A DNA stretch of 64,000 nt, taken from the NCBI RefSeq assembly GCF_022664455.2, contig NZ_JAKRKC020000003.1, forward strand, positions 248,001 through 312,000, written 5' to 3'. This stretch comes from Actinomadura luzonensis (GTDB lineage: Bacteria > Actinomycetota > Actinomycetes > Streptosporangiales > Streptosporangiaceae). A program made the translations under genes and the position numbers. The notes below the pieces were generated by a model, which was given only the letters and a program-made list of their open reading frames with translations, was not told where the DNA came from and did not search any database. Of this stretch, positions 18,813 through 27,832 are shown one piece after another (the first letter of the stretch is position 1; every line of letters starts with the position of its first letter).

Positions 18813-20006
18813 ATGACCGGCAGCCCGATCGACCTCACCACCGAAGAGGCGCGCCGCCTCATCCTGCGCGCCCAGGGCCTGCTCGGCGCCGACGCGCGCA
18901 AGGGCGGGGTGCACGCCATGCTGCGCCGGGTGGGCGCCGTGCAGCTCGACACGATCTCGGTCCTGGCCCGCTCGCACGAGCTGGTCGCCTACGCCCGCCT
19001 GGGCGCGGTGGGCAGGTCCAAGGTCGAGAGCGCCTACTGGCACGACCCGGCCCGCAGCTTCGAGTACTGGTGTCACGCGGCCTGCATCCTGCCGATCGAG
19101 CACTGGCCGCTCTACTCCTTCCGCCGCCGCGCGTACCGTGAGCGCAAGTTCCGGTGGCACCAGGTCCCCGACAACGTCGACAAGCTGCTCGACCAGGTGC
19201 GCGACTCGGGCCCGGTGATGACCACCGACGTGGGCGGCGCGAAGAACGGCGGCCCGTGGTGGGACTGGTCCGACTCCAAGATCGGCCTGGAGTGGCTGCT
19301 GGACATCGGCGAGCTGGTCTGCACCCGCCGGGTCGGCTGGCGCCGCGTCTACGACCTCGCCGAACGCGCGATCCCCGCCGACCTGCTGGCCCAGGACGTC
19401 ACGGACGAGGAGTGCGTGACCCGGCTCGCCGGCATCGCCGGGCGCTCCCTCGGCGTGGCCAACAGGACCGACCTCATCGACTTCCTCCGCCTCAAGGGCC
19501 GTTACGCGGCGATCCTCGACGAGGTCCTGCTCAGCGGGGCGGCCGGGCTGACGCCGGTCACCGTGGCGGGCTGGCCGGGCCGGAAGGGGCAGGCCAACGC
19601 CTGGGCCGATCCCGCCGCGCTGGCGTCGGAGCCGCGTGGCCGGCACCGCACCACGCTGGTGTCGCCGTTCGACTCCCTCATCTGGCACCGGGGGCGCACC
19701 GAGCGGGTCTTCGGCTTCTCCTACACGCTGGAGCTGTACGTCCCCAAGCACAAGCGGGTGCACGGCTACTTCACGATGCCGGTGCTGGCGGGCGGCCGGC
19801 TGATCGGCCGGGTCGACCCGGCCCGCGAGGGCACGACACTGGTCGCCCGGCAGGTGCACCTGGAGCCCGGCCTCTCCGCCGCCAAATGGGCGGACGCCCT
19901 GGCCGACGCGCTGTGGTCGGCCGCCGAGTGGGTGGGCTGCGACTCGGTACGCGTCGAACGCGCCAACCCTCCGGAGCTCATCCCGCTGCTCAACACCCCA
20001 AGGTGA
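18813..20006 (+). CDS. YcaQ-like winged-helix DNA glycosylase (HTH_42 family)
   Basis: Predicted DNA glycosylase of the AlkZ/YcaQ family, which unhooks bulky or crosslinked alkyl adducts; 397 residues. It consists of tandem winged-helix domains. The catalytic Gln-hydrophobic-Asp motif is VQLDTISVLARSHELVAYAR (Gln44, Asp46), which fits the YcaQ subgroup rather than AlkZ (QxQ). Further conserved parts are WHDPARSFEYWCHAACILP, TTLVSPFDSLIWHRGRTERVFGF and LEPGLSAAKWADALADAL. It starts at ATG 18813 and stands alone, divergent from the GNAT gene. YcaQ enzymes can protect producers of azinomycin-like or mustard-like agents, but no biosynthetic genes are visible nearby. Confidence 0.88.
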   Translation: MTGSPIDLTTEEARRLILRAQGLLGADARKGGVHAMLRRVGAVQLDTISVLARSHELVAYARLGAVGRSKVESAYWHDPARSFEYWCHAACILPIEHWPLYSFRRRAYRERKFRWHQVPDNVDKLLDQVRDSGPVMTTDVGGAKNGGPWWDWSDSKIGLEWLLDIGELVCTRRVGWRRVYDLAERAIPADLLAQDVTDEECVTRLAGIAGRSLGVANRTDLIDFLRLKGRYAAILDEVLLSGAAGLTPVTVAGWPGRKGQANAWADPAALASEPRGRHRTTLVSPFDSLIWHRGRTERVFGFSYTLELYVPKHKRVHGYFTMPVLAGGRLIGRVDPAREGTTLVARQVHLEPGLSAAKWADALADALWSAAEWVGCDSVRVERANPPELIPLLNTPR

Positions 20007-20126
20007 CACCCCCCGCGCGGGCACGGGTCAGGCGGATCGCGGGATGGCGCCGGCCACACGGAACGCCCGGATCGCGGGGATCACGTGTCCGTCGCGGTGC
20101 GGGGGGCGAGCCCTGCACCGGAACGG

Positions 20127-20825
20127 CTACGTGATCTCCAGCATGCGCTCCCGCACGGCGTACACCACGGCCTCCATGCGCGAGTGCAGCTGCAGCTTGT
20201 CGAGAATGTTGCGCACGTGGTTCTTCACGGTGTTCTCGGAGATGAAAAGCTGCTTGGCGATCTCGCGGTTGTTCAACCCCTTGGCCACCAGCCGAAGGAC
20301 CTCCATCTCGCGGTCCGTCAGCCGGGGCACGGGCAGCTGGGGCGGGCGTTCGGCCTCCTTGCGGCTCATGTTCGCGAACTCGCTGATGAGCTTGGCGGCC
20401 ATCGCCGGGTTGATTAACGACTGGCCCTCGTGCACGCCGCGCACTGCGGCGGGGACGTCGTTGATCTGGACGTCCTTCAGCAGGTAGCCGGTCGCCCCTG
20501 CCTTGATGGCCTCGAAGAGGTCTTCTTCCTCGTCGCTCACCGTCAGCATGATGATGCGGGTGCTGGGGACCGAGGCCCTGATGCCCTTCGTCGCCTCGAT
20601 CCCGTCCTGCCGTGGCATGCGCACATCCATGAGCGCGACGTCAGGCATGAGGCGATCGGCCAGTTCGACCGCCTCCTGCCCGTCGCTCGCCTCACCGACC
20701 ACCTCGATGTCAGGCTCAGCCGCCAGCGCCAACGCCAGGCTCCGCCGTATCAGCTCGTGATCGTCAACGATGAGCACGCGGATGGGCTCGCTCGCTGACG
20801 TGCGGGCCTCGCCGGAATCGCTCAC
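20127..20825 (-). CDS. NarL/FixJ-family response regulator (no partner kinase nearby)
   Basis: Transcription factor with a receiver domain and a LuxR-type helix-turn-helix; 232 residues. Receiver residues are IVDDHELIRRS (acidic pair), phosphoacceptor Asp67 in VALMDVRMPRQDG, and the switch MLTVSDEEED. The HTH is LTDREMEVLRLVAKGLNNRE followed by IAKQLFISENTVKNHVRNIL. The GTG start has AAGGAGG four bases upstream. No kinase lies next to it. The same orphan regulator sits beside hpf in Streptomyces, so the link to stationary-phase ribosome hibernation may be functional (inference). Confidence 0.93.
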   Translation of the reverse strand: MSDSGEARTSASEPIRVLIVDDHELIRRSLALALAAEPDIEVVGEASDGQEAVELADRLMPDVALMDVRMPRQDGIEATKGIRASVPSTRIIMLTVSDEEEDLFEAIKAGATGYLLKDVQINDVPAAVRGVHEGQSLINPAMAAKLISEFANMSRKEAERPPQLPVPRLTDREMEVLRLVAKGLNNREIAKQLFISENTVKNHVRNILDKLQLHSRMEAVVYAVRERMLEIT

Positions 20826-20995
20826 GAGGCCTCCTTGATCCGCCTCGCGACTGCGTATCCCTCGCTTCGCTCGCTCAACTGAACCTGACTGAGCTCGCTC
20901 ACGTCTCCTCCTCGTCGGGGGGCCAGAGCCGTAACCGCCATGATGGCACGTGTGCCGCGGTCTTCGGGTGGTCGAGAAGATCTTTCAGCGCGCGA

Positions 20996-21676
20996 TCAGG
21001 GCTCCACGAGCCGCAACACGCCGTAGTTGTACCCGCGTCTGTTGTAGACGACGCTCGGCTGGCCGCTCTCCTTGTCCCGGAACAGGTAGAAGTCGTGGCC
21101 GACCAGCTCCATCTCGAGCAGTGCCTGGTCGATGGTCATGGGCTCGGCCCGGTGGAACTTCTCCCGGACGATGAGCGGCCCCTCGCCGTCCATCTCGATC
21201 GGGACGATGTCGTCGTAGGTCTTGTCGTCGTAGTGCTTGTCGGCCTGCTGGAGCAGTTCGTCCTCGCTGGGCGCGGCCGGCTGCGGCTCGGCGCGCTCCT
21301 TGGGCGCCAGGTCGGCGATGTCGGGGAGCGCCGAGGTGAGCTCCGCCACGGAGGGCGGGCAGTGGTTGCCGTGGTGAACCTTGCGCCGGTCGGCCAGCCT
21401 CCTGAGGCGGCCTTCCAGCTTGTCGAGGGCTAGATCGAGGGCGGCGAACCGGTCGTCGGCCGAGGCTTCGGCGCGGATGGCCGGCCCTCGTGAGTGAATG
21501 GTCAGCTCGACGCGCTCCCGCTGTCCCGCGAGGCGCGGATTGCGTTCCTTCGACACCTCCACATCGACTCGGATCAGTTTGTTGTCCAGACGTTCGATCC
21601 TGGCCAGCTTGGTCTCCACCTGGTCTCGGAACCGGTCACTCACTCCTGTGTGCCGGCCCTTGACGATGATGTCCAT
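20996..21676 (-). CDS. hpf: Ribosome hibernation-promoting factor, long form
   Basis: Binds 30S subunits and drives formation of inactive 100S ribosome dimers in stationary phase or stress; 226 residues. The N-terminal RaiA/YfiA fold spans residues 1-~105 (MDIIVKGRHTGVSDRFRDQV, LDLALDKLEGRLRR). A charged linker follows. The long-HPF C-terminal dimerisation domain spans ~165-226 (IVREKFHRAEPMTIDQALLE, then ELVGHDFYLFRDKESG and VVYNRRGYNYGVLRL). ATG 21676 has GGAAGGGG seven bases ahead. A 628-base non-coding region lies upstream, suggesting complex regulation. Confidence 0.95.
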   Translation of the reverse strand: MDIIVKGRHTGVSDRFRDQVETKLARIERLDNKLIRVDVEVSKERNPRLAGQRERVELTIHSRGPAIRAEASADDRFAALDLALDKLEGRLRRLADRRKVHHGNHCPPSVAELTSALPDIADLAPKERAEPQPAAPSEDELLQQADKHYDDKTYDDIVPIEMDGEGPLIVREKFHRAEPMTIDQALLEMELVGHDFYLFRDKESGQPSVVYNRRGYNYGVLRLVEP

Positions 21677-22304
21677 GCAACAGCCCCCCTTCCGTCTAAC
21701 GACTGAGCAAGAGCGCCCGACGACGTGCAGTGCGGGCGGGGTCTTCTGTCTGCCCTTCTGTCACCGTTACCCTCTTCCGACTCGCGGTCACCGGGAACTC
21801 GGTTGGCACCCGTCCGGCCGACCTGGTCTTCGACCCCACATTCGCCTGCTGAGGGTCTCGCAGCTCTGTTGCCACTACTGCCCTTCTCTTCTGGCGAGAG
21901 GCATCTGACCTCTCGGGAAGGCAGGACTTACCCCTAAGCCGCACCGTGATCGGTCGACGAAGAGTCGCCTTACGTGGGCCGTTTTGCCTGCGGCTGGCAT
22001 CGGCTAGCAGAGCCGGGGACCCCGACCCTGCGCAACCACGGACCCGAACGGGTGCCATGTCAGAACGCTATCCGCATCCTGCGCGAATGTCAGCCGGAGG
22101 ATCGGCCAAACGATCACGGTGCGTGATATCGGCGGGGTCCGCGGGGGCCGCTTGATGCCCTGTTTAATCGGCCCGTGACCTTTATGGAGGAACGCTGATC
22201 GCTCGTTGAGCTGGGCGGTCGCCGGGTTGGAGGAAGTGACATGTGACCTCCTGGTGACGGGGTGAATTGATCGTGAGTTTTACTCACTGTCACCGTAATG
22301 CTTT
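21677..22304. other. 628-base non-coding stretch between comF and hpf
   Basis: No ORF here has a credible ribosome site or protein-like composition on either strand. It must hold the hpf promoter (minus strand). GTGAGT TTT ACTCAC at 22273-22287 is a perfect 6-bp hairpin 18 bases past the comF stop and may end that transcript. GGAGG and CCTCC at 22229-22233 and 22247-22251 form another inverted pair. Nothing else is recognised. Confidence 0.6.
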
Positions 22305-23030
22305 TTAAGATCTTCGGCGTGTCGCGGCGACAGTGACGGCCGCCGGGACTCGTGTTCCGGCTGCTCGGAGGGCCCGCGCGGCTTCGGCGAGAGTGGCGCC
22401 TGTGGTGACGATGTCGTCCACGAGGAGCACATGAGGCGCTGGAGGGCCGTTCGCGGAGAGGCTGACCCGTAGTGACCCCGCGAGGTTGGCGGCTCGCTGC
22501 GCGCGACTGAGGCCCGCCTGGTCGGCCACGGGGCGGGCCTGGGTCAGGGCGGCCGGCCAGGGGTGGGCGGGCAGGCCGAGCGCGCGCAGGGCGCGGGCCG
22601 CCAGGACGGCCAGGCGGGCGACCGGGTCGTGGCCCCTCGCGCCGACCGTCGCCCGGGCGCTCGGCACCGGGACGACCGCGAAACCCTCGGCCAGCGCGCG
22701 GGCGACGCCGGGGGTGTCAGAGAGCGCGGTGAACGCGGTGATTGCCGTGAACGCCAGGGCCTCCGCCAGGGCGGTGGCCAACGTCACCGCGCCGCGTTCC
22801 TTGTAGGCGAGGACGGCCTGGCGCACCGGGCCCTCGTACGGGCCGGCCGACCAGCAGTCGGGCAGGCCGGACGGGCGGGGGTGCGGGAGGCGCCGGGCCG
22901 GGTGGGCGCTCAGCTCGGCCAGGCAGGCGGGGCAGCAGCGTGCCCCCTTGGCGCCGCACGCCGCGCAGACGGGGGGCAGGAGCAGGTCGAGCACGGCGGT
23001 CAGCACGCGACCCAGGATGCCGCCCGCCAC
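22305..23030 (-). CDS. comF: ComF-family phosphoribosyltransferase
   Basis: ComF/GntX family protein, related to competence ComFC; 241 residues. The N-terminus has two Cys pairs that could bind zinc (CAACGAKGARCCPACL, residues ~21-36). The type I phosphoribosyltransferase domain has the Arg-rich QAGLSRAQRAANLAGSL segment and the PRPP loop LLVDDIVTTGATLAEAAR. The GTG start at 23030 is supported only by position. Streptomyces carries the same gene in the same place between hpf and lpqB. In non-competent actinobacteria the role is unclear; DNA uptake or damage response is possible. Confidence 0.9.
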   Translation of the reverse strand: MAGGILGRVLTAVLDLLLPPVCAACGAKGARCCPACLAELSAHPARRLPHPRPSGLPDCWSAGPYEGPVRQAVLAYKERGAVTLATALAEALAFTAITAFTALSDTPGVARALAEGFAVVPVPSARATVGARGHDPVARLAVLAARALRALGLPAHPWPAALTQARPVADQAGLSRAQRAANLAGSLRVSLSANGPPAPHVLLVDDIVTTGATLAEAARALRAAGTRVPAAVTVAATRRRS

Positions 23031-23395
23031 CGACAGTTCCGCGACCCTGCGCCTCCGGTCCGGGTCCGGGGACCGCTGGGGTTGGGGGTGATCAGGGCGC
23101 AGGCGATAGGGAGGTCGAAACGCTCAGCTCTGGGGGCGGTGTAGGGCGTGAGGGGTTGCGCGGCCGGTTGGGCTCCTGGGGCGCAAAAGGCGTAACGGGG
23201 CGGGTGTGGGGAAGCGGGCTGGGGTGTGGTCAGAGGGGTCAGGGTGCTGAGGGGCGGGCGAGCCGGCCCCACAAGGCGGACGGGTAGGGGCCGAGGCAGG
23301 GTGCGCCGGCCTCCGGGGCGATGGGAGGCGGGCGCTGAAGGGCTGGGCTGCCTCGCGAGCGGCGGAGGTCGCGTGGTGGGCGGGTTGCGGAAAGG
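23031..23395. other. 365-base non-coding stretch between lpqB and comF
   Basis: The plus strand is strikingly purine-rich (runs of G with A, few C), so a transcript reading through from lpqB would be pyrimidine-rich. I find no gene, clear hairpin terminator or repeat. Such an unstructured C/U-rich RNA could suit Rho loading, which is inference only. Confidence 0.5.
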
Positions 23396-25132
23396 TCAGC
23401 CGAGGGGGAAGAGGGGCGTCTCGGCGTCGGACTCGATCTTGGTGGTCCAGGACTGGTCCTGCGACAGCTCCAGGATCTGCGACTGCCCCTTGTCCGACTC
23501 CGCCTGCGCCAGCACGTGCTCGTTGAGCGCGGCCACCCGCGTCAGCCGGTTCTTCAGCGGGATCTCGGTGACGTCCCCGTCGCCGATGTCGATCTCGTTG
23601 AGTATCTGCCCGGCCTGCCGCTTGACCAGGACGAGCACGTGCTCGTCGTCCCGCCACGCCAGGTCCTCGATGACGCCGCCCGTGTCGCGGGCGGTCAGGA
23701 CGCGGACGTTGCTGAGCTTGAGCCCGCCCGCCTGCGTGAGGGCGCCGACGTGGACGAGGTTCTCGCCGGTGGTGAGGACCACGCGCACGCCGTCCCTGGC
23801 GATGCGGAGGCGGGTGACGTCCCAGCCCTTGAGCCCGGGGGCCGCGACGCGCTGGGCGGGGCGGCCGGTGGCGGGGTCGTAGCGCAGCACGACGCCGTTC
23901 TTGCGGTCGAACGTCCACAACGACCCGTCGCGGTGCCAGGACGGCGCCGTGAGGTCCTGCGGGGCGCCCTGGATGACCTCCTGCCACTGCCCCTCCTGGG
24001 TGGCGGGGGTGACGGAGATGCCGGTGGAGGTCTGCGCGGCGACGAGGTCGCCCTGCTTGGACAGCGCGAAGTTGGAGTAGCCCTCGCGCGGCTGCCCGGC
24101 GGGCCCGGCGATGGCGCCTCCCGGGCCCTCGTTGGTCATGTAGTGGACGGCGCCCTTGGTGACGTAGTAGTCGGCGTTGGCGCCGTTGTCCAGCCAGCCC
24201 TGGTCGAAGTTGGGCTGGGAGACGGAGTACTGCTCGCCGTCCACCTGCACCTCGATGACGCGGCCCTTGGCCACGTCGTTGTTGTTGAGGCTGTAGCGGA
24301 TCTGCGCCATGAGGGCGTCCTCGCCGCTGAGGTCGAGGGTGTCGATCGGCCCGGACAGGTTGACGACGACCCGCTCGTCCTCGCCGGAGCGCACCGACTC
24401 GATCCTGGTGCCGGCGGGGAAGCCGGTGCCCACCGCGCCCTGCAGGGCGGCGCTCGGCGCCTTGAGCAGCCGTTCGAGGATGACCTGCGCGTACGTCTTG
24501 GCCGGCTTGAGCCGCAGCCGCACGCTGTCGACGACCAGCCGGTGCTGCCCGCCGCCGCCCAGGTAGTAGAGCTTGGTGGGCCGGTAGGCCCGGTCGACGT
24601 CGGACTTGGTCAGGACGAGCCCGGGCGGCAGGCTGCGCACCCGGTAGCCGGCGCCCTCGACCTTGACCAGCTCGATGGTCCGGGTCCAGTCGCCGGCCTG
24701 GGGGACGTAGGTGTCGTCCTCCTCGATCCTGGCGATCTGCGGGGCCTTGACCGACACCTTCTGGACGGCTTCGGTGCCGTCCTGCTCGCCGAGGTCGAAG
24801 TTCCAGTTCCAGGTGTCGTCGAGCACCGTCACCGCGCCCGCCGGGCTCCAGCTCTTCAGCGCCTCGGGCGTGAGGTACTGCGGCAGGACCGTCGGGTCGT
24901 CGGCGTAGGCGGCCATGGCCGCCTGGAGGCCCTTGATGACGTCGGGGGCGCTCCAGCCGGGCTGCGGCCGGGTGGCGATCATCCGCTGGAACGGCTTGCT
25001 CAGCGGGTCGCCGCTGCCGGAGTCGTTGACCATGTACGGCCCGCTGACCGGGATCACCGAGCAGCCGGAGCCCGCCAGCACGACGGCGGCCGCCGCGGCG
25101 GCGGCCGCGCGGATGCGGCTAGTCCTCGTCAT
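23396..25132 (-). CDS. lpqB: Lipoprotein LpqB (MtrAB accessory)
   Basis: Secreted lipoprotein that acts with MtrB and affects envelope homeostasis and development; 578 residues. The signal peptide ends in a lipobox (LAGSGC). A GerMN domain spans ~195-310 (RLVVDSVRLRLKPAKTYAQV, ERVVVNLSGPIDTL). The C-terminal half is the LpqB beta-propeller-like region (LWTFDRKNGVVLRYDPATGR, VLVLVKRQAGQILNEIDIG). ATG 25132 lies inside the last codons of mtrB (14-base overlap), so translation is coupled. It completes the conserved mtrA-mtrB-lpqB operon. Confidence 0.95.
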   Translation of the reverse strand: MTRTSRIRAAAAAAAAVVLAGSGCSVIPVSGPYMVNDSGSGDPLSKPFQRMIATRPQPGWSAPDVIKGLQAAMAAYADDPTVLPQYLTPEALKSWSPAGAVTVLDDTWNWNFDLGEQDGTEAVQKVSVKAPQIARIEEDDTYVPQAGDWTRTIELVKVEGAGYRVRSLPPGLVLTKSDVDRAYRPTKLYYLGGGGQHRLVVDSVRLRLKPAKTYAQVILERLLKAPSAALQGAVGTGFPAGTRIESVRSGEDERVVVNLSGPIDTLDLSGEDALMAQIRYSLNNNDVAKGRVIEVQVDGEQYSVSQPNFDQGWLDNGANADYYVTKGAVHYMTNEGPGGAIAGPAGQPREGYSNFALSKQGDLVAAQTSTGISVTPATQEGQWQEVIQGAPQDLTAPSWHRDGSLWTFDRKNGVVLRYDPATGRPAQRVAAPGLKGWDVTRLRIARDGVRVVLTTGENLVHVGALTQAGGLKLSNVRVLTARDTGGVIEDLAWRDDEHVLVLVKRQAGQILNEIDIGDGDVTEIPLKNRLTRVAALNEHVLAQAESDKGQSQILELSQDQSWTTKIESDAETPLFPLG

Positions 25133-26864
25133 CGAGCGCCCCGTCCCCTGAGGCGGGCAGCAGCACGGGCGTCATGGCCCCGCGCCAGGTGCGCCGCATC
25201 TCGATCTCCGGCGGCACCAGCGGCAGCGGCGACCCCTTGAGGTCGGCCCCGGCCGTCCTCGGCAGCGTGAGCCTGAACTGGGAGCCCTCGCCCGGCTGCC
25301 CCCACGCCTGGAGCCAGCCGCCGTGCAGCGTGGCGTCCTCGCGGGAGATGGCCAGGCCGAGGCCGGTGCCGCCGATGGTGCGCGCCCTGGACGGGTCGGC
25401 CCGCCAGAACCGGTCGAACACCAGGGTGTCCTCCCCCTGCTTGAGCCCGATGCCGTGGTCGCGGACGGCGACCGCCACGGCGTCGCGGTCGGCGCCTACG
25501 GTGACCACGATCTCCCTGCCCTCACCGTGTTCGATGGCGTTGAACAGCAGGTTGCGCAGGATGCGCTCGACCCGGCGGTTGTCGATCTCGGCCATGCACG
25601 GCTCGGGCGGCAGCCGCAGCTCGAAGCGGGTGCCGTGGCGCTCGGCCAGCGCCTCCGAGTCCTCGATCGCGCGCAGCACGACCTTGGTGACGTCCACGGG
25701 CTCCAGGTCGAGGGTGGCGGCGCCGGCGTCGTAGCGGCTGATCTCCAGCAGGTCGCCCAGCATCGACTCGAACCGTTCGAGCTGGGCCTGCATGAGCTCG
25801 GCGGAGCGGGCGGCCATGGGGTCGAAGTCCTCGCGGGCGTCGTAGAGCAGGTCGGCGGCCATGCGGACGGTGGTCAGCGGGGTGCGCAGCTCGTGCGAGA
25901 CGTCGGAGACGAACTGCCGCTGCACCTGCGACAGCTCCTCAAGCTGGTGGATCTTGAGCGCCAGGTTGGCGGCCATCTCGTTGAAGGAGTTGGCGAGGCG
26001 GGCGAGGTCGTCCTCGCCGCGCACCTTGAGCCGTTCGTCGAGCTTGCCGGCGGCCAGGCGCTCGGCGGCCTGGCGGGCCAGCCGCACGGGGGTGACGACC
26101 TGCCGGGCCACCAGGTACGCGATGGCGGCCAGCAGCAGCACCAGGCCGAGGCCCACCACGACGATGGCGAGCCGGACGGTGGACAGCAGCGCCTCTTCCT
26201 CGTCGAGCGGGAAGAAGTGGTAGACCTCGTAGTTCTGGCCGGTGAACGGCTCGTGGACGATGCCGCCGACGACGTACATGAGCCGGGGCTGGCTCTGGCC
26301 GGCCAGCGTGATCCGCGCGATGGAGGCGATGGGCTTGTCGTACTCCAGCTTCTCGGCGCTGCGCTGCAGCCCGGTCCTGAGCAGGAGCGGCACGTCGGCG
26401 GGCACGATGCGGCCGGAGGCGCGCGACTGGCCGGGGCTGGCCACGTTGAGGATGAGCACGTCGTAGCGCTTCTTGGAGCCGCCGTCGACGGAGCCGGTGA
26501 CGGTGCCCATCACCTCGTCGAGGGGGTTGGCCGTGGTCTTGCCGGCGTCGACGGCCTTGCCCTGGTCCTCGTCGGGCGGGGCCAGCGCGTCGGCGATCTG
26601 CAGCCGGTCGGCGTTGGCCTCGCTGACCGACGACTGCTGGCTGCTCTGGATGACGGCCCGGTTGATCTGGTCGGACAGGAACACCCCGAGCACGACCACC
26701 ACGATGACCGAGATCACCAGCGTGCTGGTGACCACCTGGAGCTGGAGCGAGCGCCGCCAGGCCCGGCGCGCCCTGCCCGCCGCACGGCGGACCCGCCGGC
26801 GGACGCCGCCGAGTATCTGGCGGAAGGTCCGCCGACGCGTGCGCTTCTTCGTCGTCGGGGGCAT
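25119..26864 (-). CDS. mtrB: Sensor histidine kinase MtrB
   Basis: Membrane sensor kinase for MtrA, controlling cell division, wall remodelling and, in Streptomyces, development; 581 residues. A basic cytoplasmic N-terminus precedes helix 1 (~residues 46-66). An extracytoplasmic sensor domain runs to helix 2 (~residues 231-252). HAMP follows (RQVVTPVRLARQAAERLAAG). The phosphoacceptor His is in FVSDVSHELRTPLTTV (about residue 323). The ATPase has N box LRNLLFNAIEHG, G1 DHGIGL and G2 GGTGLGLAI. The acidic end overlaps lpqB. It lies 21 bases after mtrA. Confidence 0.95.
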   Translation of the reverse strand: MPPTTKKRTRRRTFRQILGGVRRRVRRAAGRARRAWRRSLQLQVVTSTLVISVIVVVVLGVFLSDQINRAVIQSSQQSSVSEANADRLQIADALAPPDEDQGKAVDAGKTTANPLDEVMGTVTGSVDGGSKKRYDVLILNVASPGQSRASGRIVPADVPLLLRTGLQRSAEKLEYDKPIASIARITLAGQSQPRLMYVVGGIVHEPFTGQNYEVYHFFPLDEEEALLSTVRLAIVVVGLGLVLLLAAIAYLVARQVVTPVRLARQAAERLAAGKLDERLKVRGEDDLARLANSFNEMAANLALKIHQLEELSQVQRQFVSDVSHELRTPLTTVRMAADLLYDAREDFDPMAARSAELMQAQLERFESMLGDLLEISRYDAGAATLDLEPVDVTKVVLRAIEDSEALAERHGTRFELRLPPEPCMAEIDNRRVERILRNLLFNAIEHGEGREIVVTVGADRDAVAVAVRDHGIGLKQGEDTLVFDRFWRADPSRARTIGGTGLGLAISREDATLHGGWLQAWGQPGEGSQFRLTLPRTAGADLKGSPLPLVPPEIEMRRTWRGAMTPVLLPASGDGALDDED

Positions 26865-26885
26865 GGCGGGAGGACGGCGGGCAGG

Positions 26886-27563
26886 TCAGGCGGGGCCGGC
26901 TTTGTAGCCCACGCCGCGGACCGTGACCACGATCTCGGGGTGCTCGGGGTCCTTCTCGATCTTGGCCCGGAGCCGCTGGACGTGCACGTTGACCAGCCGC
27001 GTGTCGGCCGCGTGCCGGTAGCCCCAGACCTGCTCCAGCAGGACCTCGCGGGTGAAGACCTGACGCGGCTTGCGGGCCAGCGCGACGAGCAGGTCGAACT
27101 CCAGCGGCGTGAGGTTGATGGTCTCCTCGCTCCGCTTGACGGAGTGGCCGGCCACGTCGATGGTGATGTCGCCGATCTGGAGGATCTCCGGGGTCGGCTC
27201 GTCGGTGCGGCGGAGACGCGCCCGCACCCGCGCGACCAGCTCCTTCGGCTTGAACGGCTTGACGATGTAGTCGTCGGCGCCGGACTCCAGCCCGAGCACG
27301 ACGTCGATCGTGTCGCTCTTCGCCGTGAGCATGACGATCGGAACCCCCGACTCAGCCCTGATCCTGCGCGCCACGTCGATGCCGTCCGCCCCCGGCAGCA
27401 TCAGGTCGAGCAGGACCAGGTCCGGGCGCGTGTCCCGGAACGCGTCGAGGGCCTTGTCGCCGTCGGAGACGAAGGATGGTTCGAAACCCTCGCCCCGCAG
27501 CACGATCCCCAGCATCTCGGCGAGAGCGGCGTCGTCGTCGACGACCAGCACGCGACCTTTCAT
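26886..27563 (-). CDS. mtrA: Response regulator MtrA
   Basis: OmpR-family transcription factor paired with MtrB; 225 residues. Receiver: RVLVVDDDAALAEMLG, phosphoacceptor Asp53 in VLLDLMLPGADG, switch Thr in IVMLTAKSD and Lys in DYIVKPFKPKEL. The winged-helix effector domain spans ~130-225, with the recognition region RHAADTRLVNVHVQRLRAKI. It begins at ATG 27563, first in the mtrA-mtrB-lpqB operon, and diverges from the membrane-protein operon at 27833 across 269 bases. High conservation with actinobacterial MtrA makes this a secure call. Confidence 0.97.
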   Translation of the reverse strand: MKGRVLVVDDDAALAEMLGIVLRGEGFEPSFVSDGDKALDAFRDTRPDLVLLDLMLPGADGIDVARRIRAESGVPIVMLTAKSDTIDVVLGLESGADDYIVKPFKPKELVARVRARLRRTDEPTPEILQIGDITIDVAGHSVKRSEETINLTPLEFDLLVALARKPRQVFTREVLLEQVWGYRHAADTRLVNVHVQRLRAKIEKDPEHPEIVVTVRGVGYKAGPA

Positions 27564-27832
27564 GGCCCCTCATTCGTTCTACGCATTGTGGGACATACCC
27601 GCACGATCGCTGAAGGTTACCCTTGGTCGGCCCATGAGTGTGACTTGAGCCGGGCAAAAGGCGAATTTCAGCTGCGCCCCCGCGACCGCAATCTCAGTCT
27701 GAGGTAACGGGACGACTTTCGGCCATCCCCAGGATGTGAAGCTTGCCAGATTCGCCGTGGAATGCGGCCTTAATGCGAGGGCGAATCCGCTCCGCGACAC
27801 CACCGCCCCGCCCAGCATGCCAGGATTGGGAT

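Noticed and set aside
21696..22058. 120-residue minus-strand frame in the hpf upstream region
   Set aside because: Arg/Ser-rich, no SD and no resemblance to a protein fold; treated as non-coding.
27612..27720. Two GTAAC words near mtrA as an MtrA box
   Set aside because: They lie on opposite strands about 100 bases apart, not as the close direct repeat expected for MtrA.
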